The position numbers were made by a program, and so were the translations under genes. Shown piece after piece: positions 49,966-59,656 of a stretch of DNA of 64,000 nucleotides. Positions within the stretch are counted from its first letter, which is position 1. Every line of letters starts with the position of its first letter. Source of the stretch: Lysinibacillus fusiformis (lineage in GTDB: Bacteria > Bacillota > Bacilli > Bacillales_A > Planococcaceae); assembly GCF_003049525.1 (NCBI RefSeq), contig NZ_PYWL01000004.1:248001-312000 (forward strand). The letters run 5' to 3'. Below the pieces are notes generated by a model that saw only the letters and a program-made list of their open reading frames with translations, did not search any database and was not told the DNA's origin.

Positions 49966-52272
49966 ATGAAAAAAATTCTATCAATCATGTTAATTGCTGC
50001 AATATTAACAAGCGTTCTTACGGGATGTAAGAAAGAAAAAATTAATACAGGTATAGAGAGTAAGCCACAAATAAATAATTTAGACTTTAACTTTAGTGTG
50101 GATCCTGAGACACTTGCGCTTGAGGTGGAATCCAATGGAATTACTGAGAAATTATCTGAACCATTGGGGAAAATGAAAGTTTCAAATTTAAAAGACAGTG
50201 GAGATAACATTAGCTGGACCTATTCAGAACAGGGAATTAAGGTGGATATCGAAAAAAAAGATAAGTATGTTGATGTAACCATAAAATCCAGCAAGGATGA
50301 AGACAACATGTTTGCATGGCCAAAAGTGAAAGGTGACGGATATATGCTCCCATTTAATCAAGGGAAGTATATTCCAAGCAATGATTCAATTTGGAAAAAT
50401 TACTTAAGTGAAGAAAAAATGAAGGTAATTGAGGCTTTATCTATGCAATTTTTTGCAGTTGATAAAAGTGGGTATTCACTAGTATATATAATTAAAAACC
50501 CTTATAATAGTGAAATTGTTTATCATACAGAAAACGATATTGAGTTTACTTTTAATCATGAGTTTCCAACTATTAATAAAGAGAAGGAATATGGTTTCAG
50601 AATATATTTAACGAAAAAAAATCCAGTAGATGTTGCAAAAACCTATAAAAATTATTTAATTGAACAGGGGGACTTCAAAAGCTTGGCGGATAAGGCTAAA
50701 GAAAATAGTAATATCGAAAAGCTTTATGGAGCACCTCATGCTTATTTTTGGGACAGAACTGTGATTTCAGAAGAAAATATTAAATGGGCAAAGCTGAGAG
50801 ACATTTTTCCCGAAAAACTGAAATTATGGATTCAGGGGCTATTAACTACTAATGTTGAGGATGGATCAGAGCTTTCATCAGCTTTTGAAGATTTAAAAAG
50901 CTTAGATTATGTAGATAAATACAATAAGAAAAGAATAATAAAATCCTTAAGTGCAGTAATGCAACTAAATGAATTCTATAATCCGGAAGTATTTACTGAA
51001 ACAGATAAAGATACTCAGAGGCTGTTAAACAAAGGAATAGAAAAATTAAATCCCGTTGAATTAATTGACCTAAATAAGAGATTATTAAAAAGCATACTTG
51101 GAGATGTAGTTGACCCAATAAAGAAGTGGGCAGATGCTAATACTGTAGATGTGATAAAGGACATGAAGGATTCTGGGCTAGAACATATGTGGATCGGCTT
51201 GGATGATTGGCAGGAAGGATTCATTAAACCTGAGTTAGTAAAAGATGCAGAAGAATTCGGCTTTCTATTTGGTACCTATGATTCATATCATTCTATCCAT
51301 GAACCAGGTAAAGAGAAGTGGGAAACTGCTAAGTTTAAGGATGCTTCACTTTACGAGAATGCAACTGTAACAAATAAAAATGGAGAAAAGATTGAAGGAT
51401 TCCAAGGTGCAGGTAGAAAGTTGAATCCGACGCTTGCAATGCCTAGTGTAAAAGAAAGAGTAACTTCGATTTTAAATACCGGCTTAGCATTTAACTCATG
51501 GTTTTTAGACACAGATGGCACTGGAGAAATCTTCGATGACTATTCGCCAGAACATATTACTACTGAAAAGGAAGATATCCAGGCTAGGATTAAGAGAATG
51601 GAGTATCTGCAAAAAGAATGGGATATGGTAGTAGGCACTGAGGGCGGAAATGATTTTGCTAGCAAATCTATTGCCTTTGCACATGGAATAGAAACGCCAT
51701 CATTTTCTTGGATGGACGAGGATATGGCAAAAAACAAACAAAGTGAGTATTACGTAGGGAGATACTATTCGAGTAATGGTGGAGTTCCCGAAATGTTTTC
51801 TAAACAAATACCACTAAAGGATAAGTACAAGAAGTTATTTTTGGATTCAAACTACACGATTCCATTGTATAAGTTGGTTTACAACGATTCAGTGATCACA
51901 ACTCATTGGTGGGGATGGGGAACCTTAAAATTTAAAGACGAAATAACAAATAGAATGTTGTATGAGATACTTTATAATGTTCCTCCTTTATATCATATAG
52001 ATAAACACGATTGGGAAAAACATAAAGAAACAATTGTAAGGCATTCAAGGGTATGGTCATATTTTAGCAAAAAAGCAATAACGAAAGAAATGACAGATTT
52101 TAAAATTATATCAGATGATAGACTCGTTCAAATGACTGAATATGGTGAAGCATTAAGAGTAGTCGCAAATTTTTCAGAAGATGAATTTAACTATCAAGGC
52201 AAGACAATACCTGGAAAATCGGTGTTAATTATTGATGGAAATAGTAATACTATCTATTCACCGGAAAAATAA
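49966..52272 (+). CDS. Large lipoprotein resembling a glycoside hydrolase
   Basis: A 768-residue exported lipoprotein with signal peptide and lipobox LTGC at about residue 21. The N-terminal 220 residues look like a beta-sandwich. Residues about 240-640 contain TIM-barrel-like motifs: HAYFWDRTVI, GLEHMWIGLDDWQEGF, GFLFGTYDSYHSIHE, NSWFLDTDGTGEIFDDYSP and WDMVVGTEGGNDFA. Asp and Glu in the last two could be nucleophile and acid/base, as in GH101-like or DUF5696-type hydrolases; I cannot place the family firmly. GGAGG lies eight bases before the ATG. No transporter or other sugar gene is adjacent. Confidence 0.7.
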   Translation: MKKILSIMLIAAILTSVLTGCKKEKINTGIESKPQINNLDFNFSVDPETLALEVESNGITEKLSEPLGKMKVSNLKDSGDNISWTYSEQGIKVDIEKKDKYVDVTIKSSKDEDNMFAWPKVKGDGYMLPFNQGKYIPSNDSIWKNYLSEEKMKVIEALSMQFFAVDKSGYSLVYIIKNPYNSEIVYHTENDIEFTFNHEFPTINKEKEYGFRIYLTKKNPVDVAKTYKNYLIEQGDFKSLADKAKENSNIEKLYGAPHAYFWDRTVISEENIKWAKLRDIFPEKLKLWIQGLLTTNVEDGSELSSAFEDLKSLDYVDKYNKKRIIKSLSAVMQLNEFYNPEVFTETDKDTQRLLNKGIEKLNPVELIDLNKRLLKSILGDVVDPIKKWADANTVDVIKDMKDSGLEHMWIGLDDWQEGFIKPELVKDAEEFGFLFGTYDSYHSIHEPGKEKWETAKFKDASLYENATVTNKNGEKIEGFQGAGRKLNPTLAMPSVKERVTSILNTGLAFNSWFLDTDGTGEIFDDYSPEHITTEKEDIQARIKRMEYLQKEWDMVVGTEGGNDFASKSIAFAHGIETPSFSWMDEDMAKNKQSEYYVGRYYSSNGGVPEMFSKQIPLKDKYKKLFLDSNYTIPLYKLVYNDSVITTHWWGWGTLKFKDEITNRMLYEILYNVPPLYHIDKHDWEKHKETIVRHSRVWSYFSKKAITKEMTDFKIISDDRLVQMTEYGEALRVVANFSEDEFNYQGKTIPGKSVLIIDGNSNTIYSPEK

Positions 52273-52490
52273 GCGTGAAATTCGCAATAGTATAACTGCT
52301 AATAATTTTCCTTGAGATAATCTTCAGAGAGGCTAAATCTGAACGCTAAGGAATAAGTTTACAAGAAGACATAGAAGTAGCTTATCCATTGTGGGGGTTC
52401 ATTGAAAAAAGGATTAAAAAAGTAATATTTACGTATGCTGCAGTTAGCGTAAAAGTATTAGAAAAAAGGTGAAGTTTACGTTTTAAAAAG

Positions 52491-52541
52491 TACCCTATAA
52501 GATAGACACTTTCAAAGAGGTCATCTTAGAGGGTATTTTTG
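52491..52541 (+). terminator. Hairpin terminator
   Basis: Stem TACCCTATAAGAT/ATCTTAGAGGGTA followed by TTTTTG. It lies 220 bases after the lipoprotein gene. Confidence 0.7.
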
Positions 52542-52572
52542 TTTATGTTGTAGAAGAAACGCTGAAGTATGA

Positions 52573-52680
52573 ACTTTCTCACAGCAAGAGCTTCGTTGGC
52601 TATTAGAACGACTATCAATTCAGCAGCCAAAGGCAATTGTGAAATCTGCAAAGGGTGTCTTTAAACCGGTCTATTATTAA
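52573..52680 (+). pseudogene. IS66 tnpB C-terminal fragment
   Basis: The frame FSQQELRWLLERLSIQQPKA, then IVKSAKGVFKPVYY, ends at TAA. QELRWLLxGLSIxQPKA is the ending of the IS66 accessory protein TnpB. No other IS66 part or terminal repeat is seen. Confidence 0.65.
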
Positions 52681-52910
52681 TGATGCCATTATCCATATAT
52701 GAAACTGAAAGGAAATGTGGTAATCGATTTGACGAATGTTAATCCGAATTAAGAAGAGGTGGAGTCAGATTTATGCGGATACAACGTTAAGGACAAACAT
52801 ACCCAAACCACGCTTTTTGGTGTATTTTTACTTCAACTTACGTGGCAGAATAATGAAAAATTAGTTAATATTAAAAATAAATATTTTTGTAAAGAAAAGG
52901 GGAGAAATTT

Positions 52911-53552
52911 ATGTTTTCTAATGAAGAAAGAGAGTCTATTTATAAAGTTATTTATAATAGGAGAGATATTCGAAGTTTTTTATCAACTCCTATCCCTGAA
53001 AACATTATACTAAGAATATTAAATGCAGCTCATCATGCACCTTCAGTAGGATTTATGCAACCTTGGAACTTTATTTTGATTTCCACGGACGAAATTAAAG
53101 AAAAATTGGCTTGGGCAGCAGAAAAAGAAAGCAGAGCATTAGCTGTTCATTATGATGGGGAGAAAAAAATGAAATTCCTTGATTTAAAAATTGAGGGTTT
53201 AAAAGAAGCTCCTATAACTATTTGTGTTACATGTGACCCTACAAGAGGAGGTTCCCATGTATTAGGACGAAATTCCATTCCTGAAACAGATATATTATCA
53301 ACAGCTTGTGCTATTCAAAATATGTGGTTAGCTGCTTGTGCTGAAGGACTTGGAATGGGGTGGGTAAGTTTTTATAAAAAGAATGATATTAGAGACATTT
53401 TAGAAATACCACCACACATCGATCCCATTGCTCTTATATCAATCGGTTATACTGAAAATTACCCAGAAAAACCCATTTTAGAGTTAGCTAATTGGGAAAA
53501 AAGGCGTTCTTTAGAACATCTTATTTTTGAAAATAAATGGGGACAAAACTAA
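52911..53552 (+). CDS. bluB: BluB-type 5,6-dimethylbenzimidazole synthase / nitroreductase-fold flavoenzyme
   Basis: A 213-residue nitroreductase-fold protein. The BluB markers are RRDIRSFLSTPIPE, ILNAAHHAPSVGFMQPWNFI, ILSTACAIQNMWLAACAEGLGMGWVSF and the ending HLIFENKWG. BluB destroys reduced FMN with oxygen to make the lower ligand of vitamin B12. Length is usual. AGGGGAG precedes the ATG. No cobalamin gene is near, and the gene lies between IS66 debris and a REP1 copy. It may serve salvage or remodelling, or have another nitroreductase role. Confidence 0.8.
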   Translation: MFSNEERESIYKVIYNRRDIRSFLSTPIPENIILRILNAAHHAPSVGFMQPWNFILISTDEIKEKLAWAAEKESRALAVHYDGEKKMKFLDLKIEGLKEAPITICVTCDPTRGGSHVLGRNSIPETDILSTACAIQNMWLAACAEGLGMGWVSFYKKNDIRDILEIPPHIDPIALISIGYTENYPEKPILELANWEKRRSLEHLIFENKWGQN

Positions 53553-53651
53553 AAACTTATTAATCTATCAGGGTGCGTTATGGGTAGTTTTGGAACACAA
53601 AAAAACCTAATTCTTCCTTAAAGATTGTAAAGCAATTATAATGGGTAATTT

Positions 53652-53807
53652 ACGTATCCATGCCCTCCTCCTCGTCAAATAATTTTAATTTACATAATAT
53701 AAATACTTTTGTCACAACTTTCTAGTTATTGGATGGTTCCTATAAATTATCGTTCAAAAGGGGATTATTCGTTTAAATAATGTTAATTATCGTTTAATGT
53801 AGATTTG
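53652..53807 (+). repeat. REP1 element, full copy (c)
   Basis: About 156 bases, aligning along its length with 49378-49532: CCCTCCTCCTCGTCAAATAA, TTTACATAATATAAATAC, TATCGTTCAAAAG, TTATTCGTTTAAATAAT, TTATCGTTTAATGTAGAT. It follows bluB by 100 bases. Confidence 0.8.
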
Positions 53808-53919
53808 TCCCATATTCATAAAAATTATTTTAAGAGAGATGAACTTAGCTTGTTGTTAAAGAATCACGATTCAAGTTCATAAGAAAATATATATTGAGAT
53901 TCTAAAACGGGAATACTTG

Positions 53920-53960
53920 AAGAGTCGAACATACAAATTTGTATGTTCGACTCTTTTTAC
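53920..53960. terminator. 36-base perfect palindrome, terminator
   Basis: AAGAGTCGAACATACAAA with its exact complement and no loop, followed by TTTTTAC. Works in both directions by structure, best on plus strand. Confidence 0.75.
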
Positions 53961-54098
53961 ACATTATATAGAACCAATGGATAACTTTTTTTATATAGTT
54001 GAATTGACTCAGAAAAGATTACTAAAGGATTGAAAGTAGCGACAAGTAATAAATTTGATACTCTAATTTTTAAAAAGTATTTAAAAAAGGTGTTGATT

Positions 54099-54227
54099 AT
54101 GATCTTGCAAAATCTAATAAAAGACAAAAGTGAAGCAGCCTAGGTTCATTTAAATAAATTTAAACAAGTGTTAATGAACACTTTAAGGAAAAAAATAAAA
54201 AGGGTCACTTGGGATAGGAGTGACCCT
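54099..54227 (+). repeat. REP2-linked 3' debris and GGGTCACT hairpin
   Basis: ATGATCTTGCAAAATCTAAT here matches 45981-45999, a string downstream of REP2 copy c. A hairpin AGGGTCACT/AGTGACCCT at 54201-54227 follows. No other gene is visible in 53808-54400. Confidence 0.5.
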
Positions 54228-54400
54228 AAGTAACAAAATTCGGAGGTGTAAGGCTAAAATAGCTTTACTTTACTATCAATATGCGGTGATAGCGTAGTTT
54301 GTTTAGTTCATAGCCTGAGAAATAGATTTAAAAATAAAAATGCTCTGATATGATTCATAATTAACTTACCAAAATTTAAAGAATGACTTATTTTAATTTT

Positions 54401-54739
54401 TTATAAATTTAATCCAAATCTCTTTAATTCAATGAAAATACCTTCCAATTGTTTTCCTTTGTCTGTTAACGTATATTCCACACGAGGGGGAACCTCCGGG
54501 AATACCTTTTTATTCAATATCCCATGATCTTCTAGTGTCTTAAGACGGAGTGAAAGTGTTTTCGGGCTAATTCCATTCATTGATTTCAATAGGTCACTGA
54601 ATCGCATTGTTCCTTCTATAAGCAGATCGCGAATAATTAAAAAAGTCCATTTAGTCCCAATCACGTCGAGCGTTTTAGCAATGGGGCAAGTCTCATCTGG
54701 TGCTCCTTTGGTTAATATTACTGGCTCAATAACACTCAT
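54401..54739 (-). CDS. HxlR-family regulator
   Basis: A 112-residue winged-helix regulator. Its signatures are CPIAKTLDVIGTKWTFLIIRDLL, RFSDLLKSMNGISPKTLSLRLKTLE and RVEYTLTDKGKQL. The first Cys (TCPI) is the redox- or quinone/aldehyde-sensing residue in HypR/QorR/YodB relatives. I use the ATG at 54739 with GGAGG nine bases upstream. It is divergent from the quinone reductase/SDR pair at 55108, its likely target, so it may respond to electrophiles. Confidence 0.9.
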   Translation of the reverse strand: MSVIEPVILTKGAPDETCPIAKTLDVIGTKWTFLIIRDLLIEGTMRFSDLLKSMNGISPKTLSLRLKTLEDHGILNKKVFPEVPPRVEYTLTDKGKQLEGIFIELKRFGLNL

Positions 54740-54912
54740 ATGAAACATCCTCCCGAAAAATTTTTTTGTTTAATTCACCTTATCATATCACAATAGTATA
54801 CTTTCAGAAACTTTATGAAATAAATATCACTACTTCCATAAATGAAGTTACTATATTTATAATATCGTTGTACTTATAATTTCATCCCTTATTGAGGAGG
54901 TGACTAAAATTA

Positions 54913-55064
54913 TTGCAAGAAATCAACGAAACAAACTACCGTTTGCTCTCATTGCTATATAAATCAATGCTTTGCTATTGAGACATAATCATGAGTATCT
55001 TCCGGATGAAGCAAACGATTTGAATTTTACCTTAAGTGCAGTAGGGTTATCAACTACACGCTAG
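54913..55064 (+). pseudogene. Frameshifted small coding remnant
   Basis: LQEINETNYRLLSLLYKSM is followed after a one-base shift by NALLLRHNHEYLPDEANDLN and FTLSAVGLSTTR, stop. It is coding-like but I cannot name the family. Confidence 0.35.
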
Positions 55065-55107
55065 GCAGTTTTTTTAGAAATCATATAATTGAAGGAGCTA
55101 GATAAAG

Positions 55108-55659
55108 ATGAAAAATATACTTATAATTAACGGTCATCAGAAGTATAGTTCAGCAGAGGGGAATTTAAACCAAACATTGATGAACAAAATGGTCAGTTTT
55201 TTAAGTGAAAAAAACAATGTAAAAACAACAATTATTCAAAAAGGATATAAAATCGAAGAAGAACAACAAAAATTTATATGGGCTGATATTGTCATTTACC
55301 AAACACCTATCTATTGGTTCAGTGTCCCCGGCTTATTGAAGTCCTATATGGATGAAGTATATGCTTATGGTTTATTTTTTAGGGGTGCCGATCAGTATGG
55401 AAAAGGCGGGTTGTTGACTGAAAAGAAATATATGTTTTCGACTACCTGGAATGCTCCTGAAAAAGCATTTAACGATCCAAGTCAATTTTTTGAAGGGAGC
55501 AACCTAGAAGATGCATTAAGTCATTTACATCGTATACATAAATTTCTCGGAATGAAGCCTTTAAAGAGTTTCTCTTGTTATGATGTAGTCAAAAATCCGA
55601 AAGTTGAAAAGTTTGTATCTGAACTTGATTTACATCTGCAAGAGGTATTGAATTTTTAA
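55108..55659 (+). CDS. MdaB-like NAD(P)H quinone oxidoreductase
   Basis: A 183-residue flavodoxin-fold protein of the Fold_2 type (modulator of drug activity B). It opens with ILIINGHQKYSSAEGNLNQTL and has the substrate/FMN segment VIYQTPIYWFSVPGLLKSYMDEV with TTWNAPEKAF after it. Such enzymes reduce quinones by two electrons and protect against electrophiles. AAGGAG precedes the ATG. It is followed 32 bases later by an SDR and faced by an HxlR gene. Confidence 0.88.
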   Translation: MKNILIINGHQKYSSAEGNLNQTLMNKMVSFLSEKNNVKTTIIQKGYKIEEEQQKFIWADIVIYQTPIYWFSVPGLLKSYMDEVYAYGLFFRGADQYGKGGLLTEKKYMFSTTWNAPEKAFNDPSQFFEGSNLEDALSHLHRIHKFLGMKPLKSFSCYDVVKNPKVEKFVSELDLHLQEVLNF

Positions 55660-55691
55660 TCTATTAAGTAAACGTATAAGGGGAGAAAAAC

Positions 55692-56405
55692 ATGTTAAAA
55701 GATAAAAAAGTTGTAATTATCGGTGGAAGCTCTGGGATTGGTTTGGAATCAGCTAAACAGCTAATAGCTCATGGGGCAGAAGTAATCATTGCCAGCCGTT
55801 CCGAAGATAAATTACGGAATGCCAAAGAGCAGCTAGGAGATAGAGCAACGGCTTATACTCTAGATACAACGCAAGAACAGCAAGTCCAGTCTTTCTTTGA
55901 AAAGATCGGCCAGTTCGATCATCTTGTGGTAAGCGCGGCAGAAACATCCGGCGGGTCATTCCTCCAAACGGATACAGCCCAAGCCCGAAAACTGTTTGAA
56001 AACAAATTCTGGGGACAATATTATGCAGCGAAATACGGTGCTTCGAAAATTTTACCAAACGGTTCAATCACTTTGTTCTCTGGGGTTGTAGCCTACAAGT
56101 CTATGGTTGGCTCAGCAATTCTAGGTGCAGTCAATGCGGCTATTTCGAATCTAGGCCAGACTTTGGCTTTAGAACTTGCTCCGATCCGAGTAAACATCGT
56201 TTCACCTGGAATAATTGATACACCTTCCCGTAGCAAAATGGCAGAAGAAGCACGTAATAACTTCTATAATGCAGTTGAAAACAAACTCCCTGTGAAACGA
56301 ATAGGAAGAGCTGAAGATGTTGCACAAAGCGTACTATACTTGCTACAAAATGGTTTCGTGACTGGAACCGTTCTTCATGTAGAAGGCGGTCACATTTTAA
56401 CTTAG
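55692..56405 (+). CDS. Short-chain dehydrogenase/reductase
   Basis: A 237-residue classical SDR. The cofactor loop GGSSGIGLESAKQL is at residue 11, and the ASRSE stretch after strand 2 suggests NADP. The usual NAG and Tyr-x3-Lys motifs are degenerate: SAAE replaces NAG, and the Tyr-Lys pair is unclear (YKSMVGSAILGAVNAA). The ending GFVTGTVLHVEGG is typical. It likely forms an oxidoreductase pair with the MdaB-like protein under HxlR control. Confidence 0.88.
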   Translation: MLKDKKVVIIGGSSGIGLESAKQLIAHGAEVIIASRSEDKLRNAKEQLGDRATAYTLDTTQEQQVQSFFEKIGQFDHLVVSAAETSGGSFLQTDTAQARKLFENKFWGQYYAAKYGASKILPNGSITLFSGVVAYKSMVGSAILGAVNAAISNLGQTLALELAPIRVNIVSPGIIDTPSRSKMAEEARNNFYNAVENKLPVKRIGRAEDVAQSVLYLLQNGFVTGTVLHVEGGHILT

Positions 56406-56409
56406 GTGT

Positions 56410-56640
56410 TGGATTAACTCCAAGTACTTTTTTTGAATAATATCCAAAATCAAACGTGATTCGAGACACTAAAGAAACTGTAATACTTAATATTTCAAAT
56501 GGAATCCCACTTAAATCAATAACTGTAATATTTGCTTCACTACCAGAACTGTATAAAGTTCTTAGAGTTTCTTCAAATGATATATGATGAATTGCTTTAC
56601 ATTGAGAGAACGCTTGAAAAGCGCTTTGGTAGACCTCATG
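56410..56640 (-). pseudogene. HerA/DUF87-type ATPase fragment
   Basis: Minus-strand reading gives ISFEETLRTLYSSGSEANIT, then VIDLSGIPFEILSITVSLVS and RITFDFGYYSKKVLG. VIDLSGIPxExLSIxVSLxxRxxFDFxY is a hallmark stretch of HerA-like (DUF87) ATPases, here without the Walker motifs. It has no start and its tail runs into the SDR end. Confidence 0.6.
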
Positions 56641-56698
56641 TGAAAATAAAATATGTACAAACGACGAAAAGAATATGAAATTGAAGGGAATTTTAGAA

Positions 56699-56726
56699 AC
56701 TGCATAAATTTTTATGCAGTTTTTTC
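56699..56726 (+). terminator. Short hairpin terminator
   Basis: ACTGCATAAA/TTTATGCAGT with a two-base loop followed by TTTTTC. Confidence 0.65.
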
Positions 56727-56762
56727 TTTACTTTCAAATAATTATTTTGTAAGATAAAGCCA

Positions 56763-56793
56763 AATTCAAAAGTGGCCAGACCACTTTTGAATT
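56763..56793. repeat. Perfect 13-base inverted repeat
   Basis: AATTCAAAAGTGG and CCACTTTTGAATT around CCAGA; no T run. Purpose unknown. It lies 175 bases before the broken GntR gene. Confidence 0.55.
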
Positions 56794-56967
56794 CATTCAG
56801 TAAGAGACGCCATCATCTGAAAATGGTGGATTTTGTTTCTTTTTAGTAGGTTTCCAAACACCTACTGAATGAAGATAAAGCCTTTGGATGCATTGTTTAT
56901 CTGCGCGAAAGGAAAGCGACAGTAATAATTATTCCAAGGCGAATAGATTGACCGAGGAGTTGATCGT

Positions 56968-57604
56968 ATGGATAAAAAAACCAAACAAAAGAAAGTGTTT
57001 TTAGATATCGTCCAACAATTACGACAACTTATTAAAATAGAAAAAATACAGGCTGGTGAAACGTCACCTTCCGAAAGAGTCCTTTCAGACGTCTAGGTGT
57101 CGGGCGATCCTCTGTGAGAGAGGCATTGCGAAGTTTAGAGTTATTAGGTCTTATTGAAACGAGACATGGGGAAGGTACGTTTCTAGCTTCTACAAAAGCA
57201 TCAGCTCGTAGAAATATTGTCGATGTTTATATTAGAAGATGAAAAATCAAAAAGGATTTCGAATTAACGCGACAATTCATGAAAAGGAAGCCATTCGCAT
57301 TATAAGTTGTACAGAAACTCTGCGAGCACTACCAGTGTGGGGCAGTTTTTTTGTAAAGCTAGAGATAGAAAGTACGATGAATTGTCGGGATGTTTTACGA
57401 GAAATAATCATCACGTAAGGAAATCGTCTTTCACTAAAAGTCTGGTTTCAGTTAGTAGTTTATGGCGATGACCGTTTAAATCGAAACTCAACAGAAGAAG
57501 AAAAATTAATCATTCAAACTATGTTGAAATCGATGCAGCTTGGCTATGAAAAAGAAGCATTTAAAGCTTACGAACAGTGGATGAATGCTGAACAAGGCAT
57601 TTAG
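56968..57604 (+). pseudogene. Frameshifted GntR/FadR-type regulator upstream of accDA
   Basis: The ATG at 56968 gives MDKKTKQKKVFLDIVQQLRQ up to SPSERVLSDV and a stop at 57095. The next frame gives RRLGVGRSSVREALRSLELL, GLIETRHGEGTFLAS and stops near 57240. The end of the gene, RLNRNSTEEEKLIIQTMLKS then GYEKEAFKAYEQWMNAEQGI, is in yet another phase. The pieces cover a full FadR-like winged helix and part of its helical domain. In Bacillaceae an intact gene of this kind often precedes accD. Confidence 0.8.
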
Positions 57605-57625
57605 ACAACAAAGGGGGAGTCAAAC

Positions 57626-58474
57626 ATGGCAATACGTAGCTTTTTTAGTAAAAAGAAAGAGGACGGACAGGAAAAGGGATTTCCAGAAGGACTTATGACA
57701 AAATGTCCAGAATGCCGTCACATTCAGTTAACAAAGGAATTAGAAAAAAATCATAAAGTGTGTACAAAATGCGACCATCATTTCAAAATGACTGCACAGG
57801 AGCGCGTAGCATATTTCTTAGATGAAGGTTCATTTGTTTCAATGGATGATCATTTACAAACAAGTAATCCACTTAATTTCCCTGATTATGTAGAAAAAAT
57901 TTCAGTGGCTAAACAACAAACGGGATTAAGCGAAGCTGTACTGACTGGCGTAGGTACTCTTGATGGAGAAGAAATTGTTGTAGCCATTATGGATTCTCAT
58001 TTCCGTATGGGCTCAATGGGCTCCGTTGTAGGAGAAAAAATCACACGTGCCGTTGAAAAAGCTATTGAATTACGTGTACCGGTTATTATCTTTACTGCTA
58101 GTGGTGGAGCGCGCATGCAAGAAGGTATTCTATCATTAATGCAAATGGTAAAAACGAGTGTGGCATTAAAACGTCATAGTGAAGAAGGACTATTATTTAT
58201 TTCGATCATGACGCACCCTACTTACGGTGGCGTTTCAGCAAGCTTTGCTTCTGTTGGAGATATTAATATTGCGGAACCACAAGCATTGATTGGCTTTGCT
58301 GGTCGCCGTGTCATTGAAGAAACATTAAGAGAAAAATTACCAAGTGATTTCCAAAAATCAGAGTTTTTACTAGAGCATGGTCAGCTTGATGCAGTTTTCC
58401 ATCGGAAGGATTTACGAAATCAAATAGTAATGCTTGTAAAAATGCATACAAAAGGCGGTGTGCAACATGTCTAA
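57626..58474 (+). CDS. accD: Acetyl-CoA carboxylase carboxyltransferase subunit beta
   Basis: A 282-residue subunit of the carboxyltransferase that makes malonyl-CoA for fatty-acid synthesis. The N-terminal zinc ribbon has four cysteines (CPECRH and CTKCDHH, residues about 27-50). The crotonase-type core includes [19 protein letters not shown] and [24 protein letters not shown] precedes the ATG. It overlaps accA by eight bases. Confidence 0.97.
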   Translation: MAIRSFFSKKKEDGQEKGFPEGLMTKCPECRHIQLTKELEKNHKVCTKCDHHFKMTAQERVAYFLDEGSFVSMDDHLQTSNPLNFPDYVEKISVAKQQTGLSEAVLTGVGTLDGEEIVVAIMDSHFRMGSMGSVVGEKITRAVEKAIELRVPVIIFTASGGARMQEGILSLMQMVKTSVALKRHSEEGLLFISIMTHPTYGGVSASFASVGDINIAEPQALIGFAGRRVIEETLREKLPSDFQKSEFLLEHGQLDAVFHRKDLRNQIVMLVKMHTKGGVQHV

Positions 58475-59423
58475 AAATTTAGCTTTTGAAGAACCAGTAA
58501 TACAATTACGAGAAAAAATTGATGAATTAAAAACGATTGCTACAGAGGCAGATGTAGATATGACAAGCGAAATCGAAAAGCTTGAAACACGTCTAACACA
58601 GCTAGAACAATCTATTTATGCCAATATGAAGCCATGGGATCGTGTACAGGTTGCTAGACATCCAGAACGACCAACAACTTTACAATATATAGAAGCTATG
58701 TGTGAAAACTTTATTGAGTTACATGGAGATCGCACATTTGGTGATGATGCAGCTATTCTTGGAGGAATTGCTCTCTTTGAAGGACTGCCTGTAACAATTG
58801 TTGGACACCAGCGCGGAAAATCAACTAAAGAAAATATTCGGCGGAATTTTGGTATGCCACACCCTGAAGGATATCGTAAAGCATTACGCTTAATGAAGCA
58901 GGCTGAGAAATTTAAGCGCCCAATTATTTGTTTTATTGATACGAAAGGTGCCTATCCAGGAAAGGCAGCCGAGGAACGCGGCCCAAGTGAAGCCATTGCC
59001 AGAACTCTTGCTGAAATGGCGATTCTAACAGTACCAGTTATTAGTATTGTTATTGGGGAAGGCGGAAGTGGTGGTGCCATTGCATTAGGCGTAGCTAATC
59101 GAGTCTTTATGTTAGAAAACTCAACGTATTCGGTTATCTCGCCTGAAGGGGCTGCATCGATTTTATGGCGAGATGGTAGCCTAGGGAAGCAAGCTGCAGA
59201 AGCAATGCGTATAACAGCACCTGACTTAAAAGAGCTCGACGTTATTGATGGAATAATCCCTGAAATAACTGGTGGTGCACACCGCAATGTTCCGAAGCAA
59301 GCATCCTATATAAAAGAATGTATAAGCGTCACACTAAAAGCATTGAATTCTCTAAATGGCGAACAATTAATTGAGGATCGCTATGAGAAATTCAGAAAGA
59401 TTGGACAATATACAGAAGCTTAA
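58467..59423 (+). CDS. accA: Acetyl-CoA carboxylase carboxyltransferase subunit alpha
   Basis: A 318-residue partner of AccD. Recognised stretches are [60 protein letters not shown] and [17 protein letters not shown]. The ATG at 58467 lies inside the end of accD with GGCGGTG upstream; a GTG nine bases earlier is possible but less likely. Length matches the family. Confidence 0.97.
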   Translation: MSKNLAFEEPVIQLREKIDELKTIATEADVDMTSEIEKLETRLTQLEQSIYANMKPWDRVQVARHPERPTTLQYIEAMCENFIELHGDRTFGDDAAILGGIALFEGLPVTIVGHQRGKSTKENIRRNFGMPHPEGYRKALRLMKQAEKFKRPIICFIDTKGAYPGKAAEERGPSEAIARTLAEMAILTVPVISIVIGEGGSGGAIALGVANRVFMLENSTYSVISPEGAASILWRDGSLGKQAAEAMRITAPDLKELDVIDGIIPEITGGAHRNVPKQASYIKECISVTLKALNSLNGEQLIEDRYEKFRKIGQYTEA

Positions 59424-59607
59424 ATTCATTTTTAGGTTTTTGGACATGTGAATTTGTTCGTAAAGAGATAAAAATTGTTTCTTAAATAAATTAATATCCT
59501 AATGATGGAAGAAAAAAGAGTTGTAGTTTGTAAAAAAGATTGATCATTTATAATTAAGTTCGATTATTTGTAATATAGTTTGATAAAAATAACTTCGCAT
59601 TTAAATA

Positions 59608-59656
59608 AAACCCACGCATTTTGATCAAACTTTTTTCAAAATTCGTGGGTTTCTTC
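59608..59656. terminator. Terminator downstream of accA
   Basis: Stem AAACCCACGCATTTTGA/TCAAAATTCGTGGGTTT (one mismatch). It lies 185 bases after accA; no gene is seen in 59424-59850 apart from it. Confidence 0.8.

Noticed and set aside
52573..52680. Intact IS66 element
   Set aside because: Only the end of tnpB is readable; no tnpA, tnpC or terminal repeats are seen.
49784..54227. GGGTCA-type hairpins at 49784 and 54201 as a third repeat family
   Set aside because: Only the GGGTCA/TGACCC stems are shared and the flanks differ; two short stems are not enough.
56140..56469. 109-codon minus-strand frame opposite the SDR gene
   Set aside because: Only its first few codons belong to the HerA fragment; the rest is antisense to the SDR.
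56763..56793. Terminator at the 13-base inverted repeat
   Set aside because: No T run follows on either strand, so it is listed only as an inverted repeat.
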